From Betaproteobacteria bacterium (lineage in GTDB: Bacteria > Pseudomonadota > Gammaproteobacteria > Burkholderiales > Casimicrobiaceae): a DNA stretch of 64,000 bases. The notes beneath the pieces were generated by a model. The model was not told the DNA's origin. It made no database searches and saw nothing but the letters and a program-made list of their open reading frames with translations. The stretch lies in NCBI GenBank assembly GCA_016717855.1, contig JADKEV010000025.1, forward strand, positions 16,275 to 80,274, read 5' to 3'. A program made the position numbers and the translations under genes. Shown in pieces: positions 27,451 through 36,301 of this stretch (its first letter is position 1; each line of letters opens with the position of its first letter).

Positions 27451-28266
27451 CTACGTCGCGCGCCCGCTGAAAAAATCGGCCAGCCGGAACATCTGGCCGC
27501 GCATCATTTCACGGCCGGTGATGGTCCGGCAGCCTCGCTCCTGCGCCAGCGCCAGCAAGTGGGTGCGCTCCGGCTTTACGATCGCGTCGAACACGATGAC
27601 GTCCGGCGAAATGGCCGAAATGTCCACGGGCATCCGCGGGTCGCTCAGCATCCCGACCGGGGAGGCGTTGAGAAGGACGTCGATGTCGCTGATCAGCGGC
27701 TCGCCCGTGGTGACCTCGATCGCGGGATTTATGCTGCGAATCTTCGCGGCGAGGTCGTCCGCGCGCGCCTGGTCGCGGTCATGCAGGCGGATCGACCGCG
27801 GACTCTCATGCGCGAGGGCCACGCCGATCGCCGAGCCGGCGCCGCCAGCCCCGATCAGCGTCAGCCGCTGGTCGAGCAGCGGGTAGCAGCGCCACTGAAA
27901 TGCCGCGACGCAGCCGAGGCCATCGAACATGTCGCCCATCCAAACGCCATCCGGCTGCCGGACCAGCGCATTGATCGCGCCCACGGTGCGTGCCTGCGGC
28001 CCGAGCGTGTCGGCAAGTCCTATCGCGGCCTGCTTGTAGGGAACAGTGAACACCAGGCCGTCGAGATTCTGCACGCGCTTGAGCTGCGCGATGCACGCGG
28101 CGAAATCGCCAGGCAGGACGTGGATTGGAATCATCAGCGCCTCCAGTCCGCGGCGCACGAACTCCGCGGAGAACATCTCCGGCGAGCGCGCCTGTTCGAT
28201 CGGATCGCCGACTATCCCGAAGATGCGGGTGCGGCCCGAGACAAAGCTGGATTCTTCCGTTTCCAT
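27451..28266 (-). CDS. Shikimate dehydrogenase-family paralogue (AroE-like)
   Basis: 271 residues, the usual AroE length. The substrate domain keeps Lys78 (FTVPYKQ), Asn99 and Asp115 (GDMFDGLG). The nucleotide domain has LIGAGGAGSAIGVAL. However, the two serines that hold the shikimate carboxylate in AroE (S-x-S-P) are changed to A-R-S-P at 26-29 (DPIEQARSP), losing the first Ser. This points to a paralogue with a different substrate, such as quinate, an aminoshikimate-type compound or another hydroxy acid, and not the biosynthetic enzyme. The gene stands alone with no aromatic-pathway neighbour. Confidence 0.75.
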   Translation of the reverse strand: METEESSFVSGRTRIFGIVGDPIEQARSPEMFSAEFVRRGLEALMIPIHVLPGDFAACIAQLKRVQNLDGLVFTVPYKQAAIGLADTLGPQARTVGAINALVRQPDGVWMGDMFDGLGCVAAFQWRCYPLLDQRLTLIGAGGAGSAIGVALAHESPRSIRLHDRDQARADDLAAKIRSINPAIEVTTGEPLISDIDVLLNASPVGMLSDPRMPVDISAISPDVIVFDAIVKPERTHLLALAQERGCRTITGREMMRGQMFRLADFFSGRAT

Positions 28267-28328
28267 TGTGGGTTGTGCTGTGCGGGGGGTGGGGCAGCGG
28301 TGATTCTACCTTGTCGGCCAGGGTCGGA

Positions 28329-28359
28329 GGGGGTATCGCTGCGCTCACCCATCCTAGGG
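28329..28359 (-). repeat. REP-like repeat, copy 2 (degenerate)
   Basis: A decayed reverse-strand copy reading gggtatcgctgcgctcaccc followed by atcctagg, with one base lost in the centre and changed ends. It lies between the start of the AroE-like gene and the stop of the FadH-like gene. Confidence 0.5.
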
Positions 28360-28363
28360 TGCG

Positions 28364-30403
28364 CTACAGCGCGGCGGCGAGGCGGCAGCCTTGATCGATC
28401 GCGCGCTTGGCGTCGAGCTCGGTGGCCTTGTCGGCGCCGCCGATCAGGTGCGTCGTGATCCTGGCGGCGGCGAGCGGCTCCATCAGTTCGCGCAGCGATT
28501 CCTGGCCCGCGCACAGCACGATATTGTCGACATCAAGCCAGGTGGGCGTCTCCCGCTTCTCGCCGTAGGTGATCAGCAGGCCGCGCTCCTCGATCCGTTC
28601 GTAGTTGACGCCGTTGATCATCTGCACGCCTTTCATCTTCAGCGTCGCGCGATGGATCCAGCCGGTGGTCTTGCCCAACCCGGCGCCCGGCTTGCCGGCC
28701 TTGCGCTGGAGCAGGATGACTTCGCGTGCGGGCGGGGCGATCCGCGGCTTGACGTCCGCGACGCCGCCGCGCGCCTCAGCGGGGTCGGTGACGCCCCACT
28801 CGGCCAGCCACTCCTGCAGATTCGTCGTCGGCGACGGTGCGTCCTGGACCAGGAATTCGGCAACGTCGAAGCCGATGCCGCCGGCGCCGATGATCGCGAC
28901 CTTGCGGCCGACCGGCTTGCGCAGCTGGAGCACGTCGACGTAGCTCAGCACCTTCGGATGTTCCTGGCCGGGGATGCGCGGGTCGCGCGGCAACACGCCG
29001 GTGGCGACGACGACCTGGTCGAAGCCTTGCGCGGCCAGCGCCGCGGGCGCCATTCTCGTCCCCAGATGCACCTGCACGCCGGTGATGTCCAGCCGCTTCC
29101 GGAAGTAGCGCAGCATTTCGTGAAACTCTTCCTTGCCCGGGATGACCTTGGCCATGTTGAGCTGGCCGCCGATCTCGCCGGCGCCCTCGAACAAGTGCAC
29201 CTCGTGGCCCCTTTCGGCCAGCGTCGTCGCCGCCGAGAGGCCCGCCGGCCCCGCGCCCACCACCGCGAAGCGGCGCCGTGCGGGCGCCGGATGATAGTTC
29301 AGTTCCGTTTCGTTGCAGGCGCGCGGGTTGACCAGGCAGCTGGACATCTTGCCGGCGAATGTGTGATCGAGGCACGCCTGGTTGCACGCGATGCAGGTGT
29401 TGATTTCGTCGGCGCGTCCCGCCGCCGCCTTCTTCACGAAATCCGGATCGGCCAGCAGCGGGCGTGCCAGCGACACCATGTCGGCGCAGCCGTCGGCCAG
29501 GATTCGTTCGGCCACCTCCGGGGTGTTGATCCGGTTGGTGGTGATCAGCGGGATCCGGACTTCGCCCTTCATCTTCTTCGTGACCCACGCGAACGCGCCG
29601 CGGGGCACCGACGTGGCGATGGTCGGCACGCGCGCCTCGTGCCAGCCGATGCCGGTGTTCAGCAGCGTCGCGCCCGCGGCCTCGATGGCCTTCGCCAGCA
29701 GCACGACTTCGTCCCAGCTGCTGCCGTTGGGGATCAGGTCGATCATCGACAAACGGTAGATGATGATGAAGTCGGGCCCGAGCGCGTGCCGCGTCCTGGC
29801 GACGATCTCTACGGGCAGGCGCATGCGGTTCTCGTAGCGGCCGCCCCACTCGTCGTCGCGGTGGTTGGTTTCGCGGACCAGGAACTCGTTGATGAAATAC
29901 CCCTCGGAGCCCATGATCTCGACGCCGTCGTAACCCGCTTCGCGCGCGAGTTGTGCGCAGCGCACGAAAGCATTGATCTGCCGCTCCACGCCGGCGGCCG
30001 ACAGCTCCCGCGGCTTGAACGGCGAAATCGGCGACTTGATCGCGGTAGGTGCGACCGCGAACGGATGGTACGCATAGCGGCCCGCGTGCAGGATCTGCAG
30101 CGCCAGCTTGCCACCCTCGGCATGGACCGCATCGGTGACCTTCTTGTGCCGCCGCGCCGCGCCGCGAGAGACGAGCATGCCGGCGAACGGCTTGAGCCAG
30201 CCGACGATGTTCGGCGCATAGCCGCCGGTGACCATCAGCCCGACGTCGCCGCGCGCGCGCTCGGCGAAGTAGGCGGCCAGCCGCTCGAAGTTGTTGCCGT
30301 CCTCGAGCCCGGTGTGCATCGAGCCCATCAGCACGCGGTTCTTGAGGGTGGTGAAGCCCAGGTCGAGGGGCGCCAGCAGATTGGGGTAGGGGGTCGTGGT
30401 CAT
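28364..30403 (-). CDS. fadH: 2,4-dienoyl-CoA reductase-like NADH:flavin oxidoreductase (FadH family)
   Basis: 679 residues from the ATG at 30403. An Old Yellow Enzyme barrel (about 1-330; MTTTPYPNLLAPLDLGFTTL, GGYAPN, LQILHAGRYAYHPF) is followed by the iron-sulfur cysteines CIACNQACLDHTF and CLVNPRAC, then an FAD-binding fold (FAVVGAGPAGLSAATTLAER) and an NAD(P) fold (KVAIIGAGGIGFDVAEFL). This is the order of FadH, which reduces 2,4-dienoyl-CoA with NADPH through FMN, 4Fe-4S and FAD during unsaturated fatty-acid oxidation. Related dehydrogenases share the architecture, so substrate identity is moderately sure. Intact. Confidence 0.85.
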   Translation of the reverse strand: MTTTPYPNLLAPLDLGFTTLKNRVLMGSMHTGLEDGNNFERLAAYFAERARGDVGLMVTGGYAPNIVGWLKPFAGMLVSRGAARRHKKVTDAVHAEGGKLALQILHAGRYAYHPFAVAPTAIKSPISPFKPRELSAAGVERQINAFVRCAQLAREAGYDGVEIMGSEGYFINEFLVRETNHRDDEWGGRYENRMRLPVEIVARTRHALGPDFIIIYRLSMIDLIPNGSSWDEVVLLAKAIEAAGATLLNTGIGWHEARVPTIATSVPRGAFAWVTKKMKGEVRIPLITTNRINTPEVAERILADGCADMVSLARPLLADPDFVKKAAAGRADEINTCIACNQACLDHTFAGKMSSCLVNPRACNETELNYHPAPARRRFAVVGAGPAGLSAATTLAERGHEVHLFEGAGEIGGQLNMAKVIPGKEEFHEMLRYFRKRLDITGVQVHLGTRMAPAALAAQGFDQVVVATGVLPRDPRIPGQEHPKVLSYVDVLQLRKPVGRKVAIIGAGGIGFDVAEFLVQDAPSPTTNLQEWLAEWGVTDPAEARGGVADVKPRIAPPAREVILLQRKAGKPGAGLGKTTGWIHRATLKMKGVQMINGVNYERIEERGLLITYGEKRETPTWLDVDNIVLCAGQESLRELMEPLAAARITTHLIGGADKATELDAKRAIDQGCRLAAAL

Positions 30404-30617
30404 GGGTCCGGATGGTGGGCGGCGGGTTGCCCGGAACGCCCCGGGCACGCGCCGAGCTTACCAAACCCGGCCGCCGCGAACCGATGGATCGACACGCGAG
30501 TCCACCACGCCGGTGGAGCGCCCGCTCTATTTGCCGGCCAAATCGAAACCGGACACCCCAACCCTGCGTAGAGTCAATGAACACTATCGAATCGAGCGTG
30601 TGATAAGCTCTAACTCC

Positions 30618-31028
30618 ATGATTTACAAAGACCAAAACGAGCCCGAGGACGTGCTGTCCGCGCCCTTGCTGGCAGCGCTCTCCGCCGCGGTCACCCCGGA
30701 TTCGCCCCCGCCCGAGCGCGCGGAGCGGATGCGCCTGCTTGACAAAGTGCGCACCGACGCCGCGCAGGCGCAAAGCGCGCAAGCGCTGGCCAACGCGTTC
30801 ATCACGCTGCGCGGCAGCACGCAACCGGGCGACAGCTGGATCGAGATGCTACCCAAGGCGCACGCCAAGCTGCTGTTCACCGATGGCGAGGCGGAGTCGT
30901 ACATGATCCGGCTGGAGCCTGGTGCATGGGCGCCTGCCGGCGCGCTGCTGTTCCTGCGCGGCGCGATTCCCGCGGTCGGGCAGGTGCGCTGGGGCCGCGC
31001 GGCGCTGCATGCGCTGACCGGGAGGTAA
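30618..31028 (+). CDS. Short cupin-like protein resembling part of a ChrR-type anti-sigma factor
   Basis: 136 residues from the ATG at 30618. DSWIEMLPKAHAKLLFTDGE and ESYMIRLEPGAWAPA resemble the first strands of the ChrR-type cupin (normally followed by His-x-H and a Glu-rich EECLVLEG). Here the metal-binding part is absent and the protein ends GALLFLRGAIPAVGQVRWGR plus a short tail. No frame nearby supplies the rest of the cupin. It may be a shortened family member or a decayed gene. It precedes gshB on the same strand with an 89-bp gap. Confidence 0.5.
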   Translation: MIYKDQNEPEDVLSAPLLAALSAAVTPDSPPPERAERMRLLDKVRTDAAQAQSAQALANAFITLRGSTQPGDSWIEMLPKAHAKLLFTDGEAESYMIRLEPGAWAPAGALLFLRGAIPAVGQVRWGRAALHALTGR

Positions 31029-31117
31029 GGAGCGGCCGGCCCGGCCAAACGGGTATCATCGGGGTTTCCCGTCCGCAGCCCGCATCCGGGCGGCCGCGGG
31101 CTCACCCCGGTAACCGC

Positions 31118-32059
31118 ATGGACCTCGCATTCATTGTCGATCCGCTCGACAGCCTCAAGGCGTACAAGGACTCCAGCGTTTCGATGATGCGCGCCGCCGC
31201 CAAGCGCGGGCATCGGATCCACGCGTTCGAACAAACAGACCTGGTCTGGCGCGCCGGCCGAGTCACCGCGCACGCGACCCCGCTCACCATCGAAGGCAAT
31301 GATGAACGCTGGCACGAGGCCGGCACCGCGGCGTTGCGGGCGATGGAGGAATTCGACGCGGTGTTGATGCGCAAGGATCCGCCGTTCGACATGGAGTACA
31401 TCTACAGCACGTATCTGCTCGAACTGGCGGAGACCGCCGGGGCGCGCATCTACAACCGGCCCCGCGCGGTGCGCGACCACAACGAAAAGCTGGCGATCGC
31501 CAAGTACCCGCAATTCACCGCGCCGACCATCGTCACCCGGCAACCGGACGTGATCCGCGAGTTCCTCGCCGAGCATCGCGACATCATCCTGAAACCGCTC
31601 GACGGGATGGGCGGCACGTCGATTTTCCGGGTCCGCGAGGCGGACCACAACGTGAACGTGATCCTCGAGATCATGACCCAGGATGGCAAGCGCAGCACCA
31701 TGGCGCAGCGCTACATTCCCGCGATCAGCCACGGCGACAAGCGGATCCTGCTGATCGCCGGCGAGCCCGTGCCGTTTTCGCTGGCGCGGATCCCCAAGGC
31801 GGGCGAGTCGCGCGGCAACCTCGCCGCGGGCGGGCGCGGCGTGGCGCAGCCACTGTCCGCGCACGACCGGCGCATCGCCGAGACGCTGGGACCCGGCCTC
31901 TGGGCCGAGGGCCTGCTGCTGGTCGGCCTCGACGTCATCGGCGAGAACCTGACCGAGGTCAACGTGACCAGCCCGACCTGCATGGTCGAGATCACCGAGC
32001 AGACCGGGTTCGACGTGCCGGGCATGTTCATCGATGCGCTGGAGCGCGTGGCGCGCTGA
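31118..32059 (+). CDS. gshB: Glutathione synthetase
   Basis: 313 residues, the usual size of the bacterial homotetrameric GshB. It adds glycine to gamma-glutamylcysteine with ATP. MDLAFIVDPLDSLKAYKDSS opens the N-terminal domain, and VLMRKDPPFDMEYIYSTYLL is diagnostic. The ATP-grasp half has IILKPLDGMGGTSIFRV, the substrate loop PKAGESRGNLAAGGRG and the metal site EVNVTSPTCMVEI. It begins a conserved betaproteobacterial run with the EIIA, HPr and EI genes 45 bp downstream. Confidence 0.95.
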   Translation: MDLAFIVDPLDSLKAYKDSSVSMMRAAAKRGHRIHAFEQTDLVWRAGRVTAHATPLTIEGNDERWHEAGTAALRAMEEFDAVLMRKDPPFDMEYIYSTYLLELAETAGARIYNRPRAVRDHNEKLAIAKYPQFTAPTIVTRQPDVIREFLAEHRDIILKPLDGMGGTSIFRVREADHNVNVILEIMTQDGKRSTMAQRYIPAISHGDKRILLIAGEPVPFSLARIPKAGESRGNLAAGGRGVAQPLSAHDRRIAETLGPGLWAEGLLLVGLDVIGENLTEVNVTSPTCMVEITEQTGFDVPGMFIDALERVAR

Positions 32060-32104
32060 GCCGCCCGTGCTAAATTCGACGTTCGACATCCCTGAAGCGG
32101 CCCC

Positions 32105-32518
32105 ATGATCGGTGTTCTCATCATCGCGCACGAAGACCTGGGCGACGCGCTGATACGCTGCGTCACCCATGTCCTCGGGTCACGCCCGGCGCTGTTCGAG
32201 TCGCTCACCATCGGCGCGCACGACGAGGCCTTCAAGCTGCTGCCGCAGGCCAGGAAGCTCGTCGCGGCGCTCGACGACGGCGAAGGCGTGCTGATCCTCA
32301 GCGACATCTACGGCGCGACGCCGTGCAATCTCGCGTGCAAGCTGCTCGTTCCGGGCAGGGTCGAGGTCGTGACCGGGGTCAGCCTGCCCATGGTGGTCCG
32401 CGCCTTCACGTATCGCGACAAAGGCCTGGCGATGATGGTGTCCAAGGCCGTCAGCGGCGGGCGCGACGGCGTGTTGCATGTAGAACCGAGCCCTCTCCAT
32501 GCAACAGCGAGAACTTGA
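32105..32518 (+). CDS. PTS EIIA component, mannose (ManX-like) type
   Basis: 137 residues. MIGVLIIAHEDLG gives the phospho-acceptor His9 of mannose-type EIIA domains, and LILSDIYGATPCNLACKLL with VVTGVSLPMVVRAF completes the fold. It should receive phosphate from HPr, whose gene overlaps its 3' end by 20 bp. No EIIB, EIIC or EIID gene is in the cassette, so the cascade is probably regulatory, as proposed for other betaproteobacteria. Confidence 0.88.
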   Translation: MIGVLIIAHEDLGDALIRCVTHVLGSRPALFESLTIGAHDEAFKLLPQARKLVAALDDGEGVLILSDIYGATPCNLACKLLVPGRVEVVTGVSLPMVVRAFTYRDKGLAMMVSKAVSGGRDGVLHVEPSPLHATART

Positions 32519-32768
32519 GATCGTCAACAGGCTGGGCCTGCACGCGCGCGCGTCGGCCAAGCTGACCCAGCTGGCCGCCCGGTTCGCCTGCGAGGTCAGC
32601 CTGTCGCGCAACGGCCGCAAGGTCAACGCCAAGAGCATCATGGGCGTGATGATGCTGGCCGCGAACAAGGGCAGCAAGGTCGTCCTCGAGACCGACGGCG
32701 CCGACGAGGCCCAGGCCATCGACGCGCTCGCCGCGCTGATCGCCGAGCGCTTCGGGGAAGAGACGTGA
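32499..32768 (+). CDS. ptsH: Phosphocarrier protein HPr
   Basis: 89 residues, typical length. NRLGLHARASAKL contains the His15-equivalent phosphorylated by EI, and KSIMGVMMLAA contains the Ser46-equivalent used by HPr kinase in organisms that have it (no hprK in the window). It begins inside the EIIA gene and overlaps the GTG start of ptsI (GTGA), so the three proteins are translationally coupled. Confidence 0.94.
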   Translation: MQQRELEIVNRLGLHARASAKLTQLAARFACEVSLSRNGRKVNAKSIMGVMMLAANKGSKVVLETDGADEAQAIDALAALIAERFGEET

Positions 32769-34507
32769 GCGTCAGCTTCCTGCTGCACGGCATCGGCGTG
32801 TCCGGCGGGATCGCCATCGGCCGCGCGCAGCTCGTTTCGCACGCGACGCTCGAAGTCGCGCACTACGACATCAAGCCCGAGCAGGTGCCCGCCGAAATCG
32901 AACGCTTCGACGCGGCGGTCGGCCAGGTGACGCGGGAACTGGACAACCTCTGGGGCCAGATCCAGGAGACCGACACCCCCTCGGAGGTCGGCGCCTTCAT
33001 CGACGTCCACGCGATGCTGTTGCGCGACGAAACGCTGACGCGCGCCCCGCGCGAGATCATCGCCGAAGAGCTGTGCAACGCCGAATGGGCGCTGGTGCAG
33101 CAGATGAACCGGCTGGTCGAGCAGTTCGAGCAGATCGAGGACGCGTACCTGCGGGAGCGCAAGCAGGACGTCGTGCAGGTCGTCGAGCGCGTGCTGACGG
33201 TGCTGCTGGGCAAGCCGGGGCAGGCGCTCGCGCATCATCCGGAGCAGCGCACGGTGCTGGTCGCGCACGACCTCTCGCCCGCGGACATGATCCGCTACAA
33301 GAAGCACGCGTTCGCGGCATTCCTCACCGACCAGGGCGGGGCGACCTCGCATACGGCGATCGTCGCCAAGAGCCTGAACATCCCGGCGGTGGTCGCGGTC
33401 CACAACGGCCGGAGCCTGATCCGCGAAAACGAGTGGCTGATCGTCGACGGCGCGCACAACGTCGTCATCGTCAACCCCGACAAGGCGGTGCTCGCCGAAT
33501 ACCGGCTCAAGCAGGAGGAGTTCGACCTCGAGCGGCAGAAGCTCAAGCGCCTGAAGACCAAGCGGGCAACCACGCTCGACGGGCAGACTGTGGAGCTGCA
33601 CGCGAACATCGAGCTGCCCAGTGATGTGCGCGACGTGCTCGAGAGCGGCGCCAGCGGGGTCGGGCTGTTCCGCAGCGAGTTCCTGTTCCTCAACCGGCTG
33701 GGGCTGCCCACTGAAGACGAGCAGTTCGAAGCGTATCGCGCGGTCGCGGCCGGCATGGGCGGCCGCCCGGTGACGATCCGCACCTTCGACCTGGGCGCGG
33801 ACAAGAACATGGAGGGCGTCTCGCCCGGCCTCGACCGGGTGACGATGAACCCCGCGCTGGGCCTGCGGGCGGTGCGCTTCTGCCTGTCGGAGCCGCATCT
33901 GTTCCTGACGCAGTTGCGGGCGATCCTGCGGGCATCGTCGCACGGCAAGGTGAAGATCCTGATCCCGATGCTGTGCAACGTCTACGAGCTCACGCAGGTG
34001 CTGCAACTGATCGATCGCGCCAAGGCGAGCCTGCGCATCGAGCGCGCCCCGTTCGACGAGAACATCGCTGTCGGCGGGATGATCGAGATTCCGGCCGCGG
34101 CGCTGTCGATCGCCGCGTTCGCCGAGCGGCTGGACTTCCTGTCCATCGGCACCAACGACCTGATCCAGTACACGCTGGCCATCGATCGCGCCGACGACGC
34201 GGTCGCGCACCTGTACGACCCGACCCATCCGGCCGTGCTCAAGCTGCTGGCGATGGCGATCAGGGGCGCCAACAAGGCCGGCATCCCGATCGCGGTCTGC
34301 GGCGAAATGGCCGGCGAGGTCGCCTTCACCCGGGTCCTGCTGGGGCTGGGCCTGCGCGAGTTCTCGATGCATCCGAATCACGTGCTGGCGGTGAAACAGC
34401 GGGTGCTGACCAGCGACGTGCCGCAACTCGAGATCACGGCAGCCAAAATGCTCAAGACCGACGATCCGGTGAAGATCGCGACGTACATGGAGCGGATGAA
34501 GGCATGA
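32765..34507 (+). CDS. ptsI: PEP-protein phosphotransferase, enzyme I
   Basis: 580 residues from a GTG overlapping the ptsH stop. It transfers phosphate from PEP to HPr. The N-terminal phosphohistidine domain has GGATSHTAIVAKS with His196. The PEP-binding barrel has GASGVGLFRSEFLFL, TIRTFDLGADKN, NPALGLRAVRFCL, FLSIGTNDLIQYTLAIDRAD and AVCGEMAGE near the C-terminus with the proton-donor Cys. Full length and intact. Last gene of the EIIA-HPr-EI cassette. Confidence 0.95.
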   Translation: MSVSFLLHGIGVSGGIAIGRAQLVSHATLEVAHYDIKPEQVPAEIERFDAAVGQVTRELDNLWGQIQETDTPSEVGAFIDVHAMLLRDETLTRAPREIIAEELCNAEWALVQQMNRLVEQFEQIEDAYLRERKQDVVQVVERVLTVLLGKPGQALAHHPEQRTVLVAHDLSPADMIRYKKHAFAAFLTDQGGATSHTAIVAKSLNIPAVVAVHNGRSLIRENEWLIVDGAHNVVIVNPDKAVLAEYRLKQEEFDLERQKLKRLKTKRATTLDGQTVELHANIELPSDVRDVLESGASGVGLFRSEFLFLNRLGLPTEDEQFEAYRAVAAGMGGRPVTIRTFDLGADKNMEGVSPGLDRVTMNPALGLRAVRFCLSEPHLFLTQLRAILRASSHGKVKILIPMLCNVYELTQVLQLIDRAKASLRIERAPFDENIAVGGMIEIPAAALSIAAFAERLDFLSIGTNDLIQYTLAIDRADDAVAHLYDPTHPAVLKLLAMAIRGANKAGIPIAVCGEMAGEVAFTRVLLGLGLREFSMHPNHVLAVKQRVLTSDVPQLEITAAKMLKTDDPVKIATYMERMKA

Positions 34508-34545
34508 ACCGCAAGATGCCGCGCGCTTGATTTGAATACGGAACA

Positions 34546-35694
34546 ATGAAGACCACCCCCGATTCGGTCGGCGTCGTGCAGGCGCAGACGTTGCGCTTCG
34601 CCGAGCCGCTGCCCCTGCAGTGCGGCGAGTCCATCGCCGGCTACGAGCTCGTCTATGAGACCTATGGCACGCTCAACGCCGAAAAGTCCAACGCGATCCT
34701 GGTCTGCCACGCGCTCAATGCCTCGCACCACGTCGCCGGCGTCTACGCGGACCAGCCGGATAACCTGGGCTGGTGGGACAACATGGTGGGACCGGGGAAG
34801 GCGGTGGACACGAACAAGTTCTTCGTCGTCGGGGTGAACAATCTCGGCAGCTGTTTCGGCTCCACCGGGCCCGCGTCGATCGATCCGCGGACGGGCGCGC
34901 CGTACGGCGCGGCGTTTCCGCTGATCACCGTCGAAGACTGGGTCGACGCGCAGGTCCGTCTCGCCGACGCGCTGGGCATAGTCCGGTTCGCCGCGGTGAT
35001 GGGCGGCAGCCTGGGCGGGATGCAGGCGCTGTGCTGGAGCATCCGCCATCCGGCGCGCATCGAGAATGCGCTGGTGATCGCCGCGGCGCCCAACCTCTCC
35101 GCGCAGAACATCGCGTTCGACGAGGTCGCGCGGCAGGCGATCCTGACCGACCCCGAGTTCCACGAGGGAAACTTCTACGCGCATGGCGTCAAGCCCATCC
35201 GCGGCCTGCGCGTGGCGCGGATGATCGGCCACATCACCTACATCAGCGACGAGCAGATGGCGGAGCGCTTCGGCCGCCAGGCCAAGGGCGGCGCCAAGTT
35301 CTCGTTCGAGCCGGAGTTCCAGATCGAGTCGTACCTGCGTTACCAGGGCGACAAGTTCTCCGAGTATTTCGACGCCAACACCTACCTGCGCATTACCAAG
35401 GCGCTCGACTACTTCGATCCGGCGTCCGGCGCTGGCGGCGACCTGGCGCTGGCGCTCAAGCCCGCCACCGCGCGCTTTCTGGTGATCTCGTTCACGACCG
35501 ACTGGCGTTTTTCGCCGGCCCGTTCGAAGGAAATCGTCCAGGCATTGCTCGACAACGGCGCCACCGTCAGCTACGCGGAAATCGCGGCGCCGCACGGCCA
35601 CGACGCGTTCTTGCTGGAAGACCCGCGCTACCACGCGCTCGTCGGCGCGTACCTGGGCCGCGTCAGGGCCGCGGCCACGGAGGCCGCGCGATGA
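34546..35694 (+). CDS. metX: Homoserine O-acyltransferase (MetX family)
   Basis: 382 residues, alpha/beta hydrolase fold. NAILVCHALNASHHVAGVY opens the oxyanion region, GGSLGGMQAL holds the nucleophile Ser, and DWRFSP and HGHDAFL supply Asp and His. It acylates homoserine for methionine synthesis. Family studies show that many proteobacterial MetX proteins, especially those paired with MetW, use succinyl-CoA, so the acyl donor (acetyl or succinyl) is not decided here. Its stop overlaps the metW start (ATGA). Confidence 0.92.
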   Translation: MKTTPDSVGVVQAQTLRFAEPLPLQCGESIAGYELVYETYGTLNAEKSNAILVCHALNASHHVAGVYADQPDNLGWWDNMVGPGKAVDTNKFFVVGVNNLGSCFGSTGPASIDPRTGAPYGAAFPLITVEDWVDAQVRLADALGIVRFAAVMGGSLGGMQALCWSIRHPARIENALVIAAAPNLSAQNIAFDEVARQAILTDPEFHEGNFYAHGVKPIRGLRVARMIGHITYISDEQMAERFGRQAKGGAKFSFEPEFQIESYLRYQGDKFSEYFDANTYLRITKALDYFDPASGAGGDLALALKPATARFLVISFTTDWRFSPARSKEIVQALLDNGATVSYAEIAAPHGHDAFLLEDPRYHALVGAYLGRVRAAATEAAR

Positions 35695-36275
35695 ACCGCA
35701 GCGACTTTTCGATCATCGCCGGCTGGGTGAAGGAAGGGGGCAGGGTGCTCGACCTCGGTTGCGGCGACGGCGCGCTGCTGGCCAGCCTGGAGGAAGCCCG
35801 GCATGTGCGCGGCTACGGCATCGACATCGCCGACGACAACGTGCTGGCCTGCGTGAAGCGCGGCGTCAACGTCATCCAGAGCGACCTCGAATCCGGCCTT
35901 GCGGGCTTCGCCGACCGCTCGTTCGACACCGTCATCCTGTCGCAGACATTGCAGCAGATCCACCGCGTCGAGACCATCATCAACGAAATGCTGCGGGTCG
36001 GGCGCGAGGTCATCGTCACCTTTCCCAACTTCGCGTACTGGCGCCACCGCGTGCAACTCGGCGTGCGCGGGACCATGCCGGTATCGGAGACGTTGCCCTA
36101 CGAGTGGTACAACACGCCCAACGTCCGGATGTTCACCGTCCGCGAATTCGACCGCTTCTGCCGCGATCGCGGCATCGCCATCATCGATCGCGAAGTGCAG
36201 AGCGACGAGCGCAAGGTGACGTTCGCACCCAACCTGTTCGGGCAGCTGGCGTTCTACAGGATCCGGCAGGCCTGA
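35691..36275 (+). CDS. metW: Methionine biosynthesis protein MetW
   Basis: 194 residues. A methyltransferase-like fold with VLDLGCGDGALLASL (SAM-type loop), DTVILSQTLQQ, and the family signature FPNFAYWRHR followed by LPYEWYNTPNVRMFTVREF. MetW is always encoded next to metX in this group and is needed for its activity. It overlaps metX by four bases, so they are coupled. Confidence 0.93.
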   Translation: MNRSDFSIIAGWVKEGGRVLDLGCGDGALLASLEEARHVRGYGIDIADDNVLACVKRGVNVIQSDLESGLAGFADRSFDTVILSQTLQQIHRVETIINEMLRVGREVIVTFPNFAYWRHRVQLGVRGTMPVSETLPYEWYNTPNVRMFTVREFDRFCRDRGIAIIDREVQSDERKVTFAPNLFGQLAFYRIRQA

Positions 36276-36301
36276 GCCGCCGGACTCGCTTCCCCCTTCC
36301 A

